Origin: Clostridiales bacterium
GTDB lineage: Bacteria > Bacillota > Clostridia > Christensenellales > Aristaeellaceae
Length of the DNA: 64,000 bases
Assembly: GCA_004556155.1 (NCBI GenBank)
Contig: SFIM01000016.1
Span: 1-64,000 of the forward strand
Reading direction: 5' to 3'
Position 1 is the stretch's first letter; each line of letters begins with the position of its first letter. The notes under the pieces were generated by a model. It did no database searches and was not told where the DNA came from. It saw nothing but the letters and a program-made list of their open reading frames with translations. Below, in pieces: positions 27,724 through 35,229 of the stretch. The position numbers and the translations under genes are program-made.

Positions 27724-28626
27724 ATGAAGCTGGGAATCAGCTCGTATTGCCTGGATCGGGAGATTGAACAGGGCCGCATGACGCTGGCGGAGGCCATTGA
27801 CTGGGCTGCGGCGCACGGGGCGCAGTGCATGGAACTGGTGCCCTTCGCCTTCCGCTTTGATGATCCAGCGACGGGAAAAATCGATACGCAGGCCATCGCG
27901 CAGGTGAAAAAGCAGGCGCGCGATGCGGGAGTTGAACTGTGCAATTATTCTGTGCTGGCCGATCTGTGCCGCGAGGGCGAGGCGCAGCGGGCCGAGATCG
28001 ACCGCTTGAAGCACGAAATCGATATCGCCGCCGAGCTGGGGCTGCCGCGCATGCGCCACGATGTGTGCGCTTTCCGCCGCCCGCAGGGGCAGAACACCCC
28101 GCGCGATTTTGAACGTATGCTGCCCCGCATGGCCGAGGCGGCGCGCGAGCTGACGCAGTATGGCTGCAGCTGCGGGGTACAGACGTTGATTGAAAACCAT
28201 GGCTTCTTTGCCAATGGCAGCGACCGGGTGATCCGCATTCTTGATTTGGTGGATGACGACAACTACGGCCTGCTGCTGGACACGGGCAATGTGATCTGCG
28301 TGGATGAGGATCCCGCCATCGCCGCGCGCACGCTGGCGCCGCTTTGCCGCATGGTGCACCTGAAGGACTTTTACATTCGCACCCGTGATCCGGGCGACAG
28401 CACGCAGTTTGACTGTGCGGGCAGCTGGTTCCGCAGCCGCGGCGGGCGCTATCTGCGCGGGGCCATTCTGGCGCAGGGCGATCTGGACATCGAAGAAACG
28501 CTCTCTGCACTCAAGCACAGCGAATATGATGGGCACATTGTGATTGAGTTTGAGGGCATGGAGGATGCGCGCTACGCCACCAGCGTTGGCCTGCACAATG
28601 CGCGCCGCATCTGGGATCAGGTATAA
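27724..28626 (+). CDS. Sugar phosphate isomerase/epimerase family protein
   Basis: A 300-residue xylose-isomerase-like TIM barrel protein. Metal-binding positions are suggested by LIENHG (Glu/His), LLDTGN (Asp), MVHLKDF (His, Asp) and IVIEFEGM (Glu). Members of this family act on keto-sugars, inositols or sugar phosphates. AGGGAGG precedes the ATG. A divergent LysR regulator suggests induction by a specific substrate, not identifiable here. A holin-like gene follows after 42 bases. Confidence 0.88.
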   Translation: MKLGISSYCLDREIEQGRMTLAEAIDWAAAHGAQCMELVPFAFRFDDPATGKIDTQAIAQVKKQARDAGVELCNYSVLADLCREGEAQRAEIDRLKHEIDIAAELGLPRMRHDVCAFRRPQGQNTPRDFERMLPRMAEAARELTQYGCSCGVQTLIENHGFFANGSDRVIRILDLVDDDNYGLLLDTGNVICVDEDPAIAARTLAPLCRMVHLKDFYIRTRDPGDSTQFDCAGSWFRSRGGRYLRGAILAQGDLDIEETLSALKHSEYDGHIVIEFEGMEDARYATSVGLHNARRIWDQV

Positions 28627-28668
28627 ATGAAAACGCTGCTTCATACTTTCGCCCAGGGAGGCGAGGGG

Positions 28669-29091
28669 ATGAAGCAGTTTTTTGTAAACACATGGGCGAC
28701 CATTTTGCGCGTGGGTACGGCGCTGATTGCGGTGTTCCGCGGCGCGGGGCAGGGCATGACGGTGCTGGCGGTGATGATGATTGCCGATTATATCACGGGC
28801 GTGCTGCGCGCGGCGCTGGGCAAAAGTGATAAAACCAGCGGCGGCAGGCTGTCGGCCAGCGCGGGCTTTCGCGGCCTGCTGAAAAAAAGCCTGATGCTCC
28901 TGGCCGTGCTGCTGTCCGCCCTGCTGGATGATTACGCCGGGGCCAACGGCGTGCTGCGCACGGCGGTGATCTGGTTTTATATCTGCAACGAGGGCCTGAG
29001 CGTGCTGGAAAACCTGGCCGGCATGAGCGTGCCCGTGCCGCAGCGGCTGCGCGCGCTGCTGAATGCGGAAAAGCAAAAAGGCGCGTCATAA
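28669..29091 (+). CDS. Phage-type holin family protein, stand-alone
   Basis: A 140-residue membrane protein of the toxin-secretion/phage-lysis holin group (PF05105-like). Hallmarks are the N-terminal helix, MMIADYITGVLRAAL, SAGFRGLLKKSLMLLAVLL and FYICNEGLSVLENLAGMSVPVP. Three hydrophobic helices are visible. The start at 28669 is set by GGGAGG 7 bases upstream. No endolysin or other phage gene lies nearby, so it may be a domesticated export or lysis pore, or simply a relic. It ends at a strong bidirectional terminator. Confidence 0.85.
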   Translation: MKQFFVNTWATILRVGTALIAVFRGAGQGMTVLAVMMIADYITGVLRAALGKSDKTSGGRLSASAGFRGLLKKSLMLLAVLLSALLDDYAGANGVLRTAVIWFYICNEGLSVLENLAGMSVPVPQRLRALLNAEKQKGAS

Positions 29092-29132
29092 ACGCAGGGC
29101 TGCCCCGTTTTTGCGGGGCAGCCCTGCGTTTA
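29089..29132. terminator. Bidirectional terminator
   Basis: AAACGCAGGGCTGCCCC pairs with GGGGCAGCCCTGCGTTT. It serves the holin gene (plus) and the PPC gene (minus). Confidence 0.92.
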
Positions 29133-29138
29133 TAGCGG

Positions 29139-29534
29139 TCAAAGCGGCTGGATCGTTATTTCGTCATAGCCTGTATCAGCATCATAGGCCGCGCCGAAGG
29201 CCACGTCTTCCAGCTCCAGCAGCACGATCTCGGCGGTGGTATTGACGATGCAGCCCTCCGCCAGATGTCCTCCGATGGTGGATAAATCCTTCCGGCTGAG
29301 GGACAGGTGTAGGTGCAGCCGATCCTGGCTGAGCGTGCCCGTGGCCGATACGATTTCCACCGGCTCGGTTTTCTCTTGCATGTTTACGCCGCTTGCGTCG
29401 CGCAGCCGCCAATGGCTCAGGCACCCTACGCAGGATAGGACGACTGCGCCGCGCAGATGGTTCTCCCTGGCAAAGCGTGTAAGCGCAAGGCGAAGATCAT
29501 CGCCGCGATGCAGGCGAAAAGCATAGGTTTTCAT
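29139..29534 (-). CDS. PPC-domain (DUF296) DNA-binding-like protein
   Basis: A 131-residue single PPC domain. The diagnostic block is GGHLAEGCIVNTTAEIV near residues 87-103; the N-terminal RGDDLRLALTRFARENHL is also typical. Plant members bind AT-rich DNA through an added AT-hook, which is absent here. The bacterial proteins form trimers and their role is unknown. Its ATG overlaps the ABC-F stop (ATGA), so it is made together with that ATPase. Confidence 0.88.
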   Translation of the reverse strand: MKTYAFRLHRGDDLRLALTRFARENHLRGAVVLSCVGCLSHWRLRDASGVNMQEKTEPVEIVSATGTLSQDRLHLHLSLSRKDLSTIGGHLAEGCIVNTTAEIVLLELEDVAFGAAYDADTGYDEITIQPL

Positions 29535-31345
29535 GCCTTGCCCTCCTTGACAGCCTGAATTTCCTCGTAGCGTTCCTGTAGATACATCCAGCGCTCCATG
29601 GCCGTATCCAGGGCGGATTGCGTCTGCTCCTGCTCGGCCATGAGGGCCATTACCTTTTCGTAGTCGGCGCTGTTGGCTTCGATCTGCTTGGCCAGGTCGG
29701 ACAGCTTGCCTTCCAGTTCGGCGATTACGCCGTCGATGGTGTCAAAATCGCGCTGCTCTTTAAAGGAAAATCGCTTGACGGGGGCTTTTTCGCGCGCGGG
29801 CTGAGGCGCGGCGGCGGGCTTTTCTGGCTTGGGCGCAGCGGCAGCCTCGCGCGCGGCGCGGTCGGCCAGATAGTCTGCGTACCCGCCGATATAGGGAATC
29901 AGTTCGCCGTCCTCCAAGGCAAACAGCTTGCGCGTAACGCGATCCAGAAAATAGCGGTCGTGGCTGACGGCGATCACCGCGCCCTGGAAGGAGTCCAGAT
30001 AATCCTCCAGCACGTTCAGCGTCTCAATGTCCAGATCGTTGGTGGGCTCGTCCAGCAGCAGCACGTTGGGCGCGGCCATCAGCACGCGCAGCAGATATAG
30101 CCTGCGCTGCTCGCCGCCCGACAGGGAGGATACCTTTTGATACTGCATGCCGGAGGGAAACAAAAAGGTTTCGGCCATCTGCGAGGCGGAAAGCTCGCCG
30201 TCGGGTGTATAAACGCGCACGGCCACATCGCGCACCGCGTCGATGATGCGTGCGTCGGGATCAAGCGGCGGGCAATGCTGGGCAAACACGCCCAGACGCA
30301 CGGTTTCGCCCATTTCGATGGCGCCGCCGTCCGGAGGCAGCTCGCCGCTGAGCAGGCGCAGCAGCGTGGTTTTGCCTGCGCCGTTGCCGCCCACAATGCC
30401 CACGCGGTCGTCCCGCAGCAGGGTGTAGGAAAAGTCCCGCACCAGCGTGCGGCCGCCTAATTCGCAGTGCAAATGCTCGCAGGAGAGAATCTTTTTGCCC
30501 AGGCGGCTGGCCACGCTTTTCATTTGCAGCTGCGCCTCGGGCGGGGCCTCGCGCACGTTTTCCTTGAGCGTTTCAAAGCGGTCGATGCGACCCTTGGCCT
30601 TGGTGCTGCGGGCGCGCGCGCCGCGCTGAATCCAGGCAAGCTCGGTGCGGTACAGGCTTTTCTGCTTGCGCAGGGTGGCCGCGGCCATTTCCTCGCGCTG
30701 GGCGCGCTCCTCCAGATACCCGGCGTAGTCGGTCTGATAGGTCTGCACCTGTCCGCCGCCCATCTGGAAGATGCGGTTGAACACGCGCTCCAAAAGGTAG
30801 CGGTCGTGGGTTACGCAGATGAGCGTGCCGCGGTAAGCGGCCAGATAATCCTCCAGCCACGCGGCCATATCCAGGTCGATGTGGTTGGTCGGTTCGTCCA
30901 ATAGCAGCACGTCGGCCTTGCGGCACAGCGCGCCGGCCAGGGCTACGCGCATCTGCTGCCCGCCCGACAGCGTGCCTACCCGCTGGTCAAAATCCGTAAA
31001 GCCCAGGCGGGACAGGATGGTCTGCGCCTCGTAGGCTGCGCTCTCGCGCTCAGCCTCATTGGCGGCGGGCAAAAAGCTGAGCGCCGCCTGGGTGATGCTG
31101 TCCTCCGGGCGCAGATGCGGCGTTTGGGGCAGATAGGCAAGCGTCAGGCCACGCTTGCGGGCGATGTCGCCCGCGTCCGCCTCCTCCGTGCCTGCCAGCA
31201 GGCGCAGCAGCGTGGATTTGCCCGCGCCGTTGCGGCCCACCACGCCGATTTTATCGCCCTCGGATATCGTGATGCTGATGTGGGAAAGCAGTTGTTTTTC
31301 GCTGTAATGCAGCGATACGTCCGTCAGGGTAAAGGCGGCAGCCAT
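29531..31345 (-). CDS. ABC-F family ATPase (Uup-like)
   Basis: The 604-residue protein has two ABC ATPase domains and no membrane part. Walker A motifs are GRNGAGKST and GGNGAGKTT, signatures LSGGQQMR and LSGGEQRR, and Walker B motifs end in LLLDEPTNHIDLD and LLLDEPTNDLDIE. The linker after domain one is arginine/lysine-rich, and the C-terminal 80 residues form a coiled coil, as in Uup. ABC-F proteins act on ribosomes; some give antibiotic protection. I choose the start MAAAFTL at 31345, close behind GGAGGG. It is followed by the coupled PPC gene. Confidence 0.93.
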   Translation of the reverse strand: MAAAFTLTDVSLHYSEKQLLSHISITISEGDKIGVVGRNGAGKSTLLRLLAGTEEADAGDIARKRGLTLAYLPQTPHLRPEDSITQAALSFLPAANEAERESAAYEAQTILSRLGFTDFDQRVGTLSGGQQMRVALAGALCRKADVLLLDEPTNHIDLDMAAWLEDYLAAYRGTLICVTHDRYLLERVFNRIFQMGGGQVQTYQTDYAGYLEERAQREEMAAATLRKQKSLYRTELAWIQRGARARSTKAKGRIDRFETLKENVREAPPEAQLQMKSVASRLGKKILSCEHLHCELGGRTLVRDFSYTLLRDDRVGIVGGNGAGKTTLLRLLSGELPPDGGAIEMGETVRLGVFAQHCPPLDPDARIIDAVRDVAVRVYTPDGELSASQMAETFLFPSGMQYQKVSSLSGGEQRRLYLLRVLMAAPNVLLLDEPTNDLDIETLNVLEDYLDSFQGAVIAVSHDRYFLDRVTRKLFALEDGELIPYIGGYADYLADRAAREAAAAPKPEKPAAAPQPAREKAPVKRFSFKEQRDFDTIDGVIAELEGKLSDLAKQIEANSADYEKVMALMAEQEQTQSALDTAMERWMYLQERYEEIQAVKEGKA

Positions 31346-31434
31346 AGGCCCTCCATTCATAACGCAAAATTTCACTATATTTTATCACGGATGCGCCGCA
31401 GCGTCAAAGGCAGGGTAAAAAAACGTGCTGGCGA

Positions 31435-31463
31435 TTGACAAAAACACAAAAAGCGCCTATAAT
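31435..31463 (+). promoter_or_regulatory. Promoter of the LacI-family gene
   Basis: TTGACA (31435-31440), a 17-base spacer and TATAAT (31458-31463), a full consensus. Confidence 0.9.
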
Positions 31464-31469
31464 AATGCT

Positions 31470-31485
31470 ATGCAAACGATTGCAT
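31470..31485. promoter_or_regulatory. LacI-type operator at the transcript start
   Basis: ATGCAAACGATTGCAT is a near-perfect palindrome (arms ATGCAA/TTGCAT) around a central CG, the usual LacI-family operator form. It overlaps +1 of the regulator's own promoter, indicating autorepression. Confidence 0.85.
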
Positions 31486-31513
31486 TAACCAAAGATGGAA
31501 ATAGGAGCGCAAA

Positions 31514-32512
31514 ATGTCCGCTACAATCCGCGACGTCGCCCGCCTGGCCGGGGTGAACCCTTCCACCGTCTCCCGCGTCATTAACGAAAAAAGCGTCATC
31601 ACTGCCGAAACCCGCGAAAGGGTATACAGTGCCATGGCGCAATTGGATTATCATCCCAATTCCCTGGCGCGAAGCCTGGTCAGCGGCCTGGCTGGGGCAA
31701 TCGGCATGGTGCTGGACACCGGGGACGACGGGGCCTTTAATAATGCCTTTTTCGGCAGCAGCCAGTATGCTATCGAGCAGGTGGCGCAGGCGCATGGGTA
31801 TCATCTGCTGATTGCAAACGGCGGGGAGCGCGCGCTTGAAACCGTGACGGAGCTGGTGCTGGGCAAAAAGGTGGATGGCTTGATCCTGCCGCCCTCGGCC
31901 GCAACGCCGCAGGTGATGGCGCGCATCGGCGATTTTCCGCATGTGATCCTGGGTCAGCCGGATGAAGACATGTGCCTGAATACCTGGGTGGATGTGGATA
32001 ACCGCAGCGGCGCAGCCCTGGCCACGGCACACCTGCTGGAGCAGGGCTATCGGAGCGTCGCCTATTTTGGCGGCATGCATACGGGCGGCATGGGCTTTAT
32101 TCGCCGCCGTTTGCAGGGATATCAGGCGGCGCTGCCTGCCGATTGTCCCCCGCGCATGCTGTCGACTGACGCTGCGCCCGACAGCGCGTACCGGACGGCG
32201 CTGGCCTGCCTGGCAGAGGCGGAGCATCCCGACGCCTTTGTGTGCGACGATAACTTCGCGGCCTTTGGACTGCTGCGCGCCGCGCGCGACAGGGGCCTGC
32301 GTGTGCCGCAGGATATTGGCATTGCGGCCTTCAACAATGCCCCATTGGCGGAGTATCTGGATCCGCCGTTGACGGCGGTGGATATCGACACCGCCATGCA
32401 GGGCAGGCAGACGGCGCAGCTGCTCTTTGAGCAGATTGCGCAGAAGACCCCGCTACGGCAGGTGCTGGTTGCGCCGCGGCTGATTGTGCGCGCGTCCAGC
32501 GTGCGGGAATAA
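31514..32512 (+). CDS. LacI-family transcriptional regulator
   Basis: A 332-residue repressor. The N-terminal IRDVARLAGVNPSTVSRVIN is the LacI helix-turn-helix and LDYHPNSLARSL the hinge helix. The remaining part is a sugar-binding periplasmic-protein-like domain. A consensus promoter with an overlapping LacI operator sits directly upstream, so it probably represses itself. No sugar genes adjoin it in the same direction, so its targets are probably elsewhere. ATAGGAGC precedes the ATG. Confidence 0.95.
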   Translation: MSATIRDVARLAGVNPSTVSRVINEKSVITAETRERVYSAMAQLDYHPNSLARSLVSGLAGAIGMVLDTGDDGAFNNAFFGSSQYAIEQVAQAHGYHLLIANGGERALETVTELVLGKKVDGLILPPSAATPQVMARIGDFPHVILGQPDEDMCLNTWVDVDNRSGAALATAHLLEQGYRSVAYFGGMHTGGMGFIRRRLQGYQAALPADCPPRMLSTDAAPDSAYRTALACLAEAEHPDAFVCDDNFAAFGLLRAARDRGLRVPQDIGIAAFNNAPLAEYLDPPLTAVDIDTAMQGRQTAQLLFEQIAQKTPLRQVLVAPRLIVRASSVRE

Positions 32513-32635
32513 AGAAAGCCTAATATAAACAAATACCTTGCGGAGGTTTAACAGCTTCCGTGGCAGATCATGAATCAATAAGCTATTAACTGCATCTGAT
32601 GAATGCGTGAAAGCGCAAGAAGCATTTTATTATTT

Positions 32636-32660
32636 GCCGCCTATTGGGCGGCTCTTTTTA
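32636..32660 (+). terminator. Terminator downstream of the LacI gene
   Basis: GCCGCC (32636-32641) and GGCGGC (32647-32652) form a stem with a short loop followed by TCTTTTTA. Confidence 0.75.
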
Positions 32661-32817
32661 ATCTGCAATATTGGTTCAGCTGATATAAAGAGAGAGCTTT
32701 TGAAGGTGTTTTCAAGGGAATTTTCATTCCTGAATAATATGCCAGAGCAGCTTGCCTGTGCAATTTGTCTATATGCGTATCCTTTTGTCTATTGAATGAC
32801 TAATAGAAGCAAGCAAT

Positions 32818-32846
32818 TTGACGAGCATGCTTAAATGGGATATAAT
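32818..32846 (+). promoter_or_regulatory. Promoter of the 78-residue small protein
   Basis: TTGACG (32818-32823), a 17-base spacer and TATAAT (32841-32846). Confidence 0.8.
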
Positions 32847-32899
32847 TCAACCACAATAAGCATGAACTGCGACATCTTAGTCACAAAGGGGAATTCGAC

Positions 32900-33136
32900 A
32901 TGCAAGAGAGGAACCACACTTTCTGGTCGCATGCCTGCGACACTGCGCCGCCCGCTGTCACTGCGGCCATCAACGCGATGATTCATCAAGCCCTGCATGC
33001 CTGGCAAAACCAAATGGAAAAATACTGCGCCATGAGAAATGGGTGCTTTCTGGTGGAAAGCCCCTGGTGGCGTCCGCCGCACGAAGCGCCCAAGCGCAGC
33101 TGGGGCATTGTGCGGGAATATGACGATGAGCTATAA
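32900..33136 (+). CDS. Small protein of unknown function
   Basis: A 78-residue protein with a good promoter and AAAGGGG 9 bases before the ATG, which argue that it is real. It is rich in histidine, tryptophan and methionine (for example HTFWSH and ESPWWRPPHE), contains three cysteines and ends in an acidic tail. There is no signal peptide or membrane segment. I do not recognise the family. It lies 110 bases upstream of the secreted reductase, which has a separate promoter. Confidence 0.65.
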   Translation: MQERNHTFWSHACDTAPPAVTAAINAMIHQALHAWQNQMEKYCAMRNGCFLVESPWWRPPHEAPKRSWGIVREYDDEL

Positions 33137-33175
33137 AACGGCGATTTTACTTGGCAGAAATTGCGGGTTTGTCGC

Positions 33176-33204
33176 TTGACAAGCAGCCTGTCAGAGCGTA
33201 TACT
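33176..33204 (+). promoter_or_regulatory. Promoter of the secreted reductase gene
   Basis: TTGACA (33176-33181), a 17-base spacer and TATACT (33199-33204). Confidence 0.85.
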
Positions 33205-33212
33205 CCTTTGTA

Positions 33213-33229
33213 GTAGACTGGTCGTCTAC
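33213..33229. promoter_or_regulatory. TetR-type operator
   Basis: GTAGAC-TGGTC-GTCTAC is a perfect inverted repeat with AGAC/GTCT arms, the usual form of TetR-family operators. It begins 9 bases after the -10 element and so covers the transcript start. No tetR-family gene is in the window. Confidence 0.75.
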
Positions 33230-33247
33230 AAAAAGGGAGGTTAACTT

Positions 33248-35005
33248 ATGAAGAAAATCGTGGCACTGTTTTTGGCTGTGATTATGCTGCTGTCCAGCGC
33301 AGCGCTGGCAGAGGGCATGACCGCCGGAACCTATCAGGCTTCCGCGCAAGGGTATCACGGCAGCATCGTTTTGAAAGTTACCGTTGACGCGGACAAGATC
33401 ACGGGTATTGAAGTGGTTGAGCAGTCTGAAACGGAAGGCATTGGCGCGGCGGCCCTGCCCATGCTGGTGGAGGCCGTGCTGGCCAACCAGACGATCGGCG
33501 TGGACGCTGTGACGGGCGCTACCATCACCAGCGACGGTTTCAAAGCCGCGATGAAGGATGCGCTGACCCAGGCGGGCGCGGACATGGATAAAATGACCGC
33601 CGCCGCTGAAAAGAACGAACTAAAGGAAGAAACGCTGGATACGGATATCGTGGTTGTCGGCGCGGGCGCCGCGGGCTTGACGGCCGCGCTGACCGCCGCG
33701 CAGCAGGGCTGCTCCGTAATCCTGCTGGAAAAGACGGGCATGATCGGCGGCGCGAGCGCTACGGCGGGCGCGGGCACGATTGCCACGGGCTCCCGCTGGC
33801 AGCAGGAGGATGGCTATGAGGATTCTCCCGAAAAGCTGGTGGAGGATATGATGGCCAACGGTCACCAGAAAAATGACCGCGCGACGGTGGAGCTGTTCTC
33901 CCGCATCATCGGCCCCTCTTTCGACTGGCTGGTTTCCGATGAGGGCGCGGCTGTGCCTTATGTGCGCCCTGAAACGGCGAAGCGCTATTACTCCGGCGAG
34001 GGCCGCGGCGCGGGCGTTGTCAAGAATCTGGGCGAGAAGTTCACTGCGGCGGGCGGCACGCTGATGACGGGTACGCCTGCCAAGGAGCTGGTTGTAAAGG
34101 ACGGAGCGGTCTGCGGCGTGGTTGCCCAGAGCGCCGATACGCGCTATACCATCAGCGCGAAGGCGGTGATCCTGGCCAGCGGCGGCTACGGCGCGAACCG
34201 TGATTTGCTGCCGCAGGATGTAAACTTTGACAATTATGTTTATGCCGGCCATGCGGGCGCGCAGGGCGATGCGATTGCCATGACCAAGGAACTGAACGCC
34301 GATCTGATCAACATGGAAATGGTGAACATGCAGCCGATTGCCATTAAGCTGCCCAGCGGCAACGGCCAGGGTGTAGGCGGCGGCCCCAGCTTTGAGTATA
34401 ACGGCGTATTCATGGTAAATCAGGATGGCGTGCGCTTCTGCAATGAAAAGGGCAAGGCATGGGATACCGTGCAGGCGATGAAGGGAAACAAGGCGCAGTA
34501 TCTGATTATGGATCAGGCTGGTTTTGAAGCGCTGAATGCCGCGACCTCTCGCGTATACAGCGCTGAAGATGTGCAGAAGTGGACCGCGGACGATTATACC
34601 GGCGACCCGGTGTACAAGAAGGAGGAAACGCTGCAGGAGCTTGCCTCAAAGGTCAATCTGCCCTATGAGGCGGTTTCCTCCGCTGCGCAAGCGTTTAATC
34701 AGGCTTATGCTGCCGGCGAGGCCGACGCCTTCGGAAGAAAGCTCAACGCCCCGTTGAGTGAGGAAGGCCCCTATTACGCGCTGCGCGTATATGTGCGCTA
34801 CTATGCCACCCTGGGCGGCCTGCATATCAACGACAATATGCAGGTGCTCACCACTGCGCAGGAGGCCATTCCCGGCCTGTACGCGGCGGGTGAGGTTGTC
34901 GGCGGCCTGGAGGGCGATATCTATATGACGGCCACGCTGTTTGGCTGGGCTGTCGCTAGCGGCCATACCGCCGGACAGATCGCGGCCGAAGCGATTGCGG
35001 AATAA
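33248..35005 (+). CDS. Secreted FMN-binding/FAD-dependent fumarate-reductase-like enzyme
   Basis: A 585-residue protein. Residues 1-22 are a Sec signal ending SAALA-EG. Residues about 25-105 are an FMN-binding domain with the flavinylation motif DAVTGATIT, where Thr94 would carry FMN attached by an ApbE-type enzyme. From about 131 (DIVVVGAGAAGLTAAL) it is a flavocytochrome-c/UrdA-like FAD reductase. The usual substrate-site blocks are altered: family HHTMGG reads YYATLGG, and the block after GLYAAGEVVGG reads LEGDIYMTATLFGWA instead of the NRLGGN form. So the acceptor is probably not fumarate. It has its own promoter, TetR-type operator and terminator. Confidence 0.9.
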   Translation: MKKIVALFLAVIMLLSSAALAEGMTAGTYQASAQGYHGSIVLKVTVDADKITGIEVVEQSETEGIGAAALPMLVEAVLANQTIGVDAVTGATITSDGFKAAMKDALTQAGADMDKMTAAAEKNELKEETLDTDIVVVGAGAAGLTAALTAAQQGCSVILLEKTGMIGGASATAGAGTIATGSRWQQEDGYEDSPEKLVEDMMANGHQKNDRATVELFSRIIGPSFDWLVSDEGAAVPYVRPETAKRYYSGEGRGAGVVKNLGEKFTAAGGTLMTGTPAKELVVKDGAVCGVVAQSADTRYTISAKAVILASGGYGANRDLLPQDVNFDNYVYAGHAGAQGDAIAMTKELNADLINMEMVNMQPIAIKLPSGNGQGVGGGPSFEYNGVFMVNQDGVRFCNEKGKAWDTVQAMKGNKAQYLIMDQAGFEALNAATSRVYSAEDVQKWTADDYTGDPVYKKEETLQELASKVNLPYEAVSSAAQAFNQAYAAGEADAFGRKLNAPLSEEGPYYALRVYVRYYATLGGLHINDNMQVLTTAQEAIPGLYAAGEVVGGLEGDIYMTATLFGWAVASGHTAGQIAAEAIAE

Positions 35006-35019
35006 TCGAGAATAACAGG

Positions 35020-35053
35020 GCGGAAGCTGATGGAATATCGGCTTCCGCTTTTG
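35020..35053 (+). terminator. Terminator of the reductase gene
   Basis: GCGGAAGC (35020-35027) pairs with GCTTCCGC (35041-35048), followed by TTTTG. Confidence 0.85.
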
Positions 35054-35122
35054 TATATTTAGGAAGATCTGCATGGGCGGAACTCTACAAATATTGCTTG
35101 CGCTGCGCAAAATTGCCTGCGG

Positions 35123-35151
35123 TTGCACTTGTGCGCAAATTATGTTATACT
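35123..35151 (+). promoter_or_regulatory. murA promoter
   Basis: TTGCAC (35123-35128), a 17-base spacer and TATACT (35146-35151). Confidence 0.65.
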
Positions 35152-35229
35152 AATTGTTACCACACGGGCGTTGCGCCCGGATGGTTCTATTTAGCTGTTT
35201 TCAATCATCTTCTGGGATGGAGAGTGTGC

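Larger units (their letters stand above)
32513..32880. other. AT-richer gap after the LacI gene
   Basis: This stretch is clearly more AT-rich than the flanks. It contains one terminator-like hairpin (32636-32660) and a 62-codon frame (32607-32795) without a convincing ribosome site, which I do not call as a gene. A good promoter for the next gene begins at 32818. Otherwise I see nothing in it. Confidence 0.5.

Noticed and set aside
32607..32795. 62-codon frame in the AT-rich gap
   Set aside because: It lacks a ribosome site and promoter in the right place, and contains the terminator hairpin.
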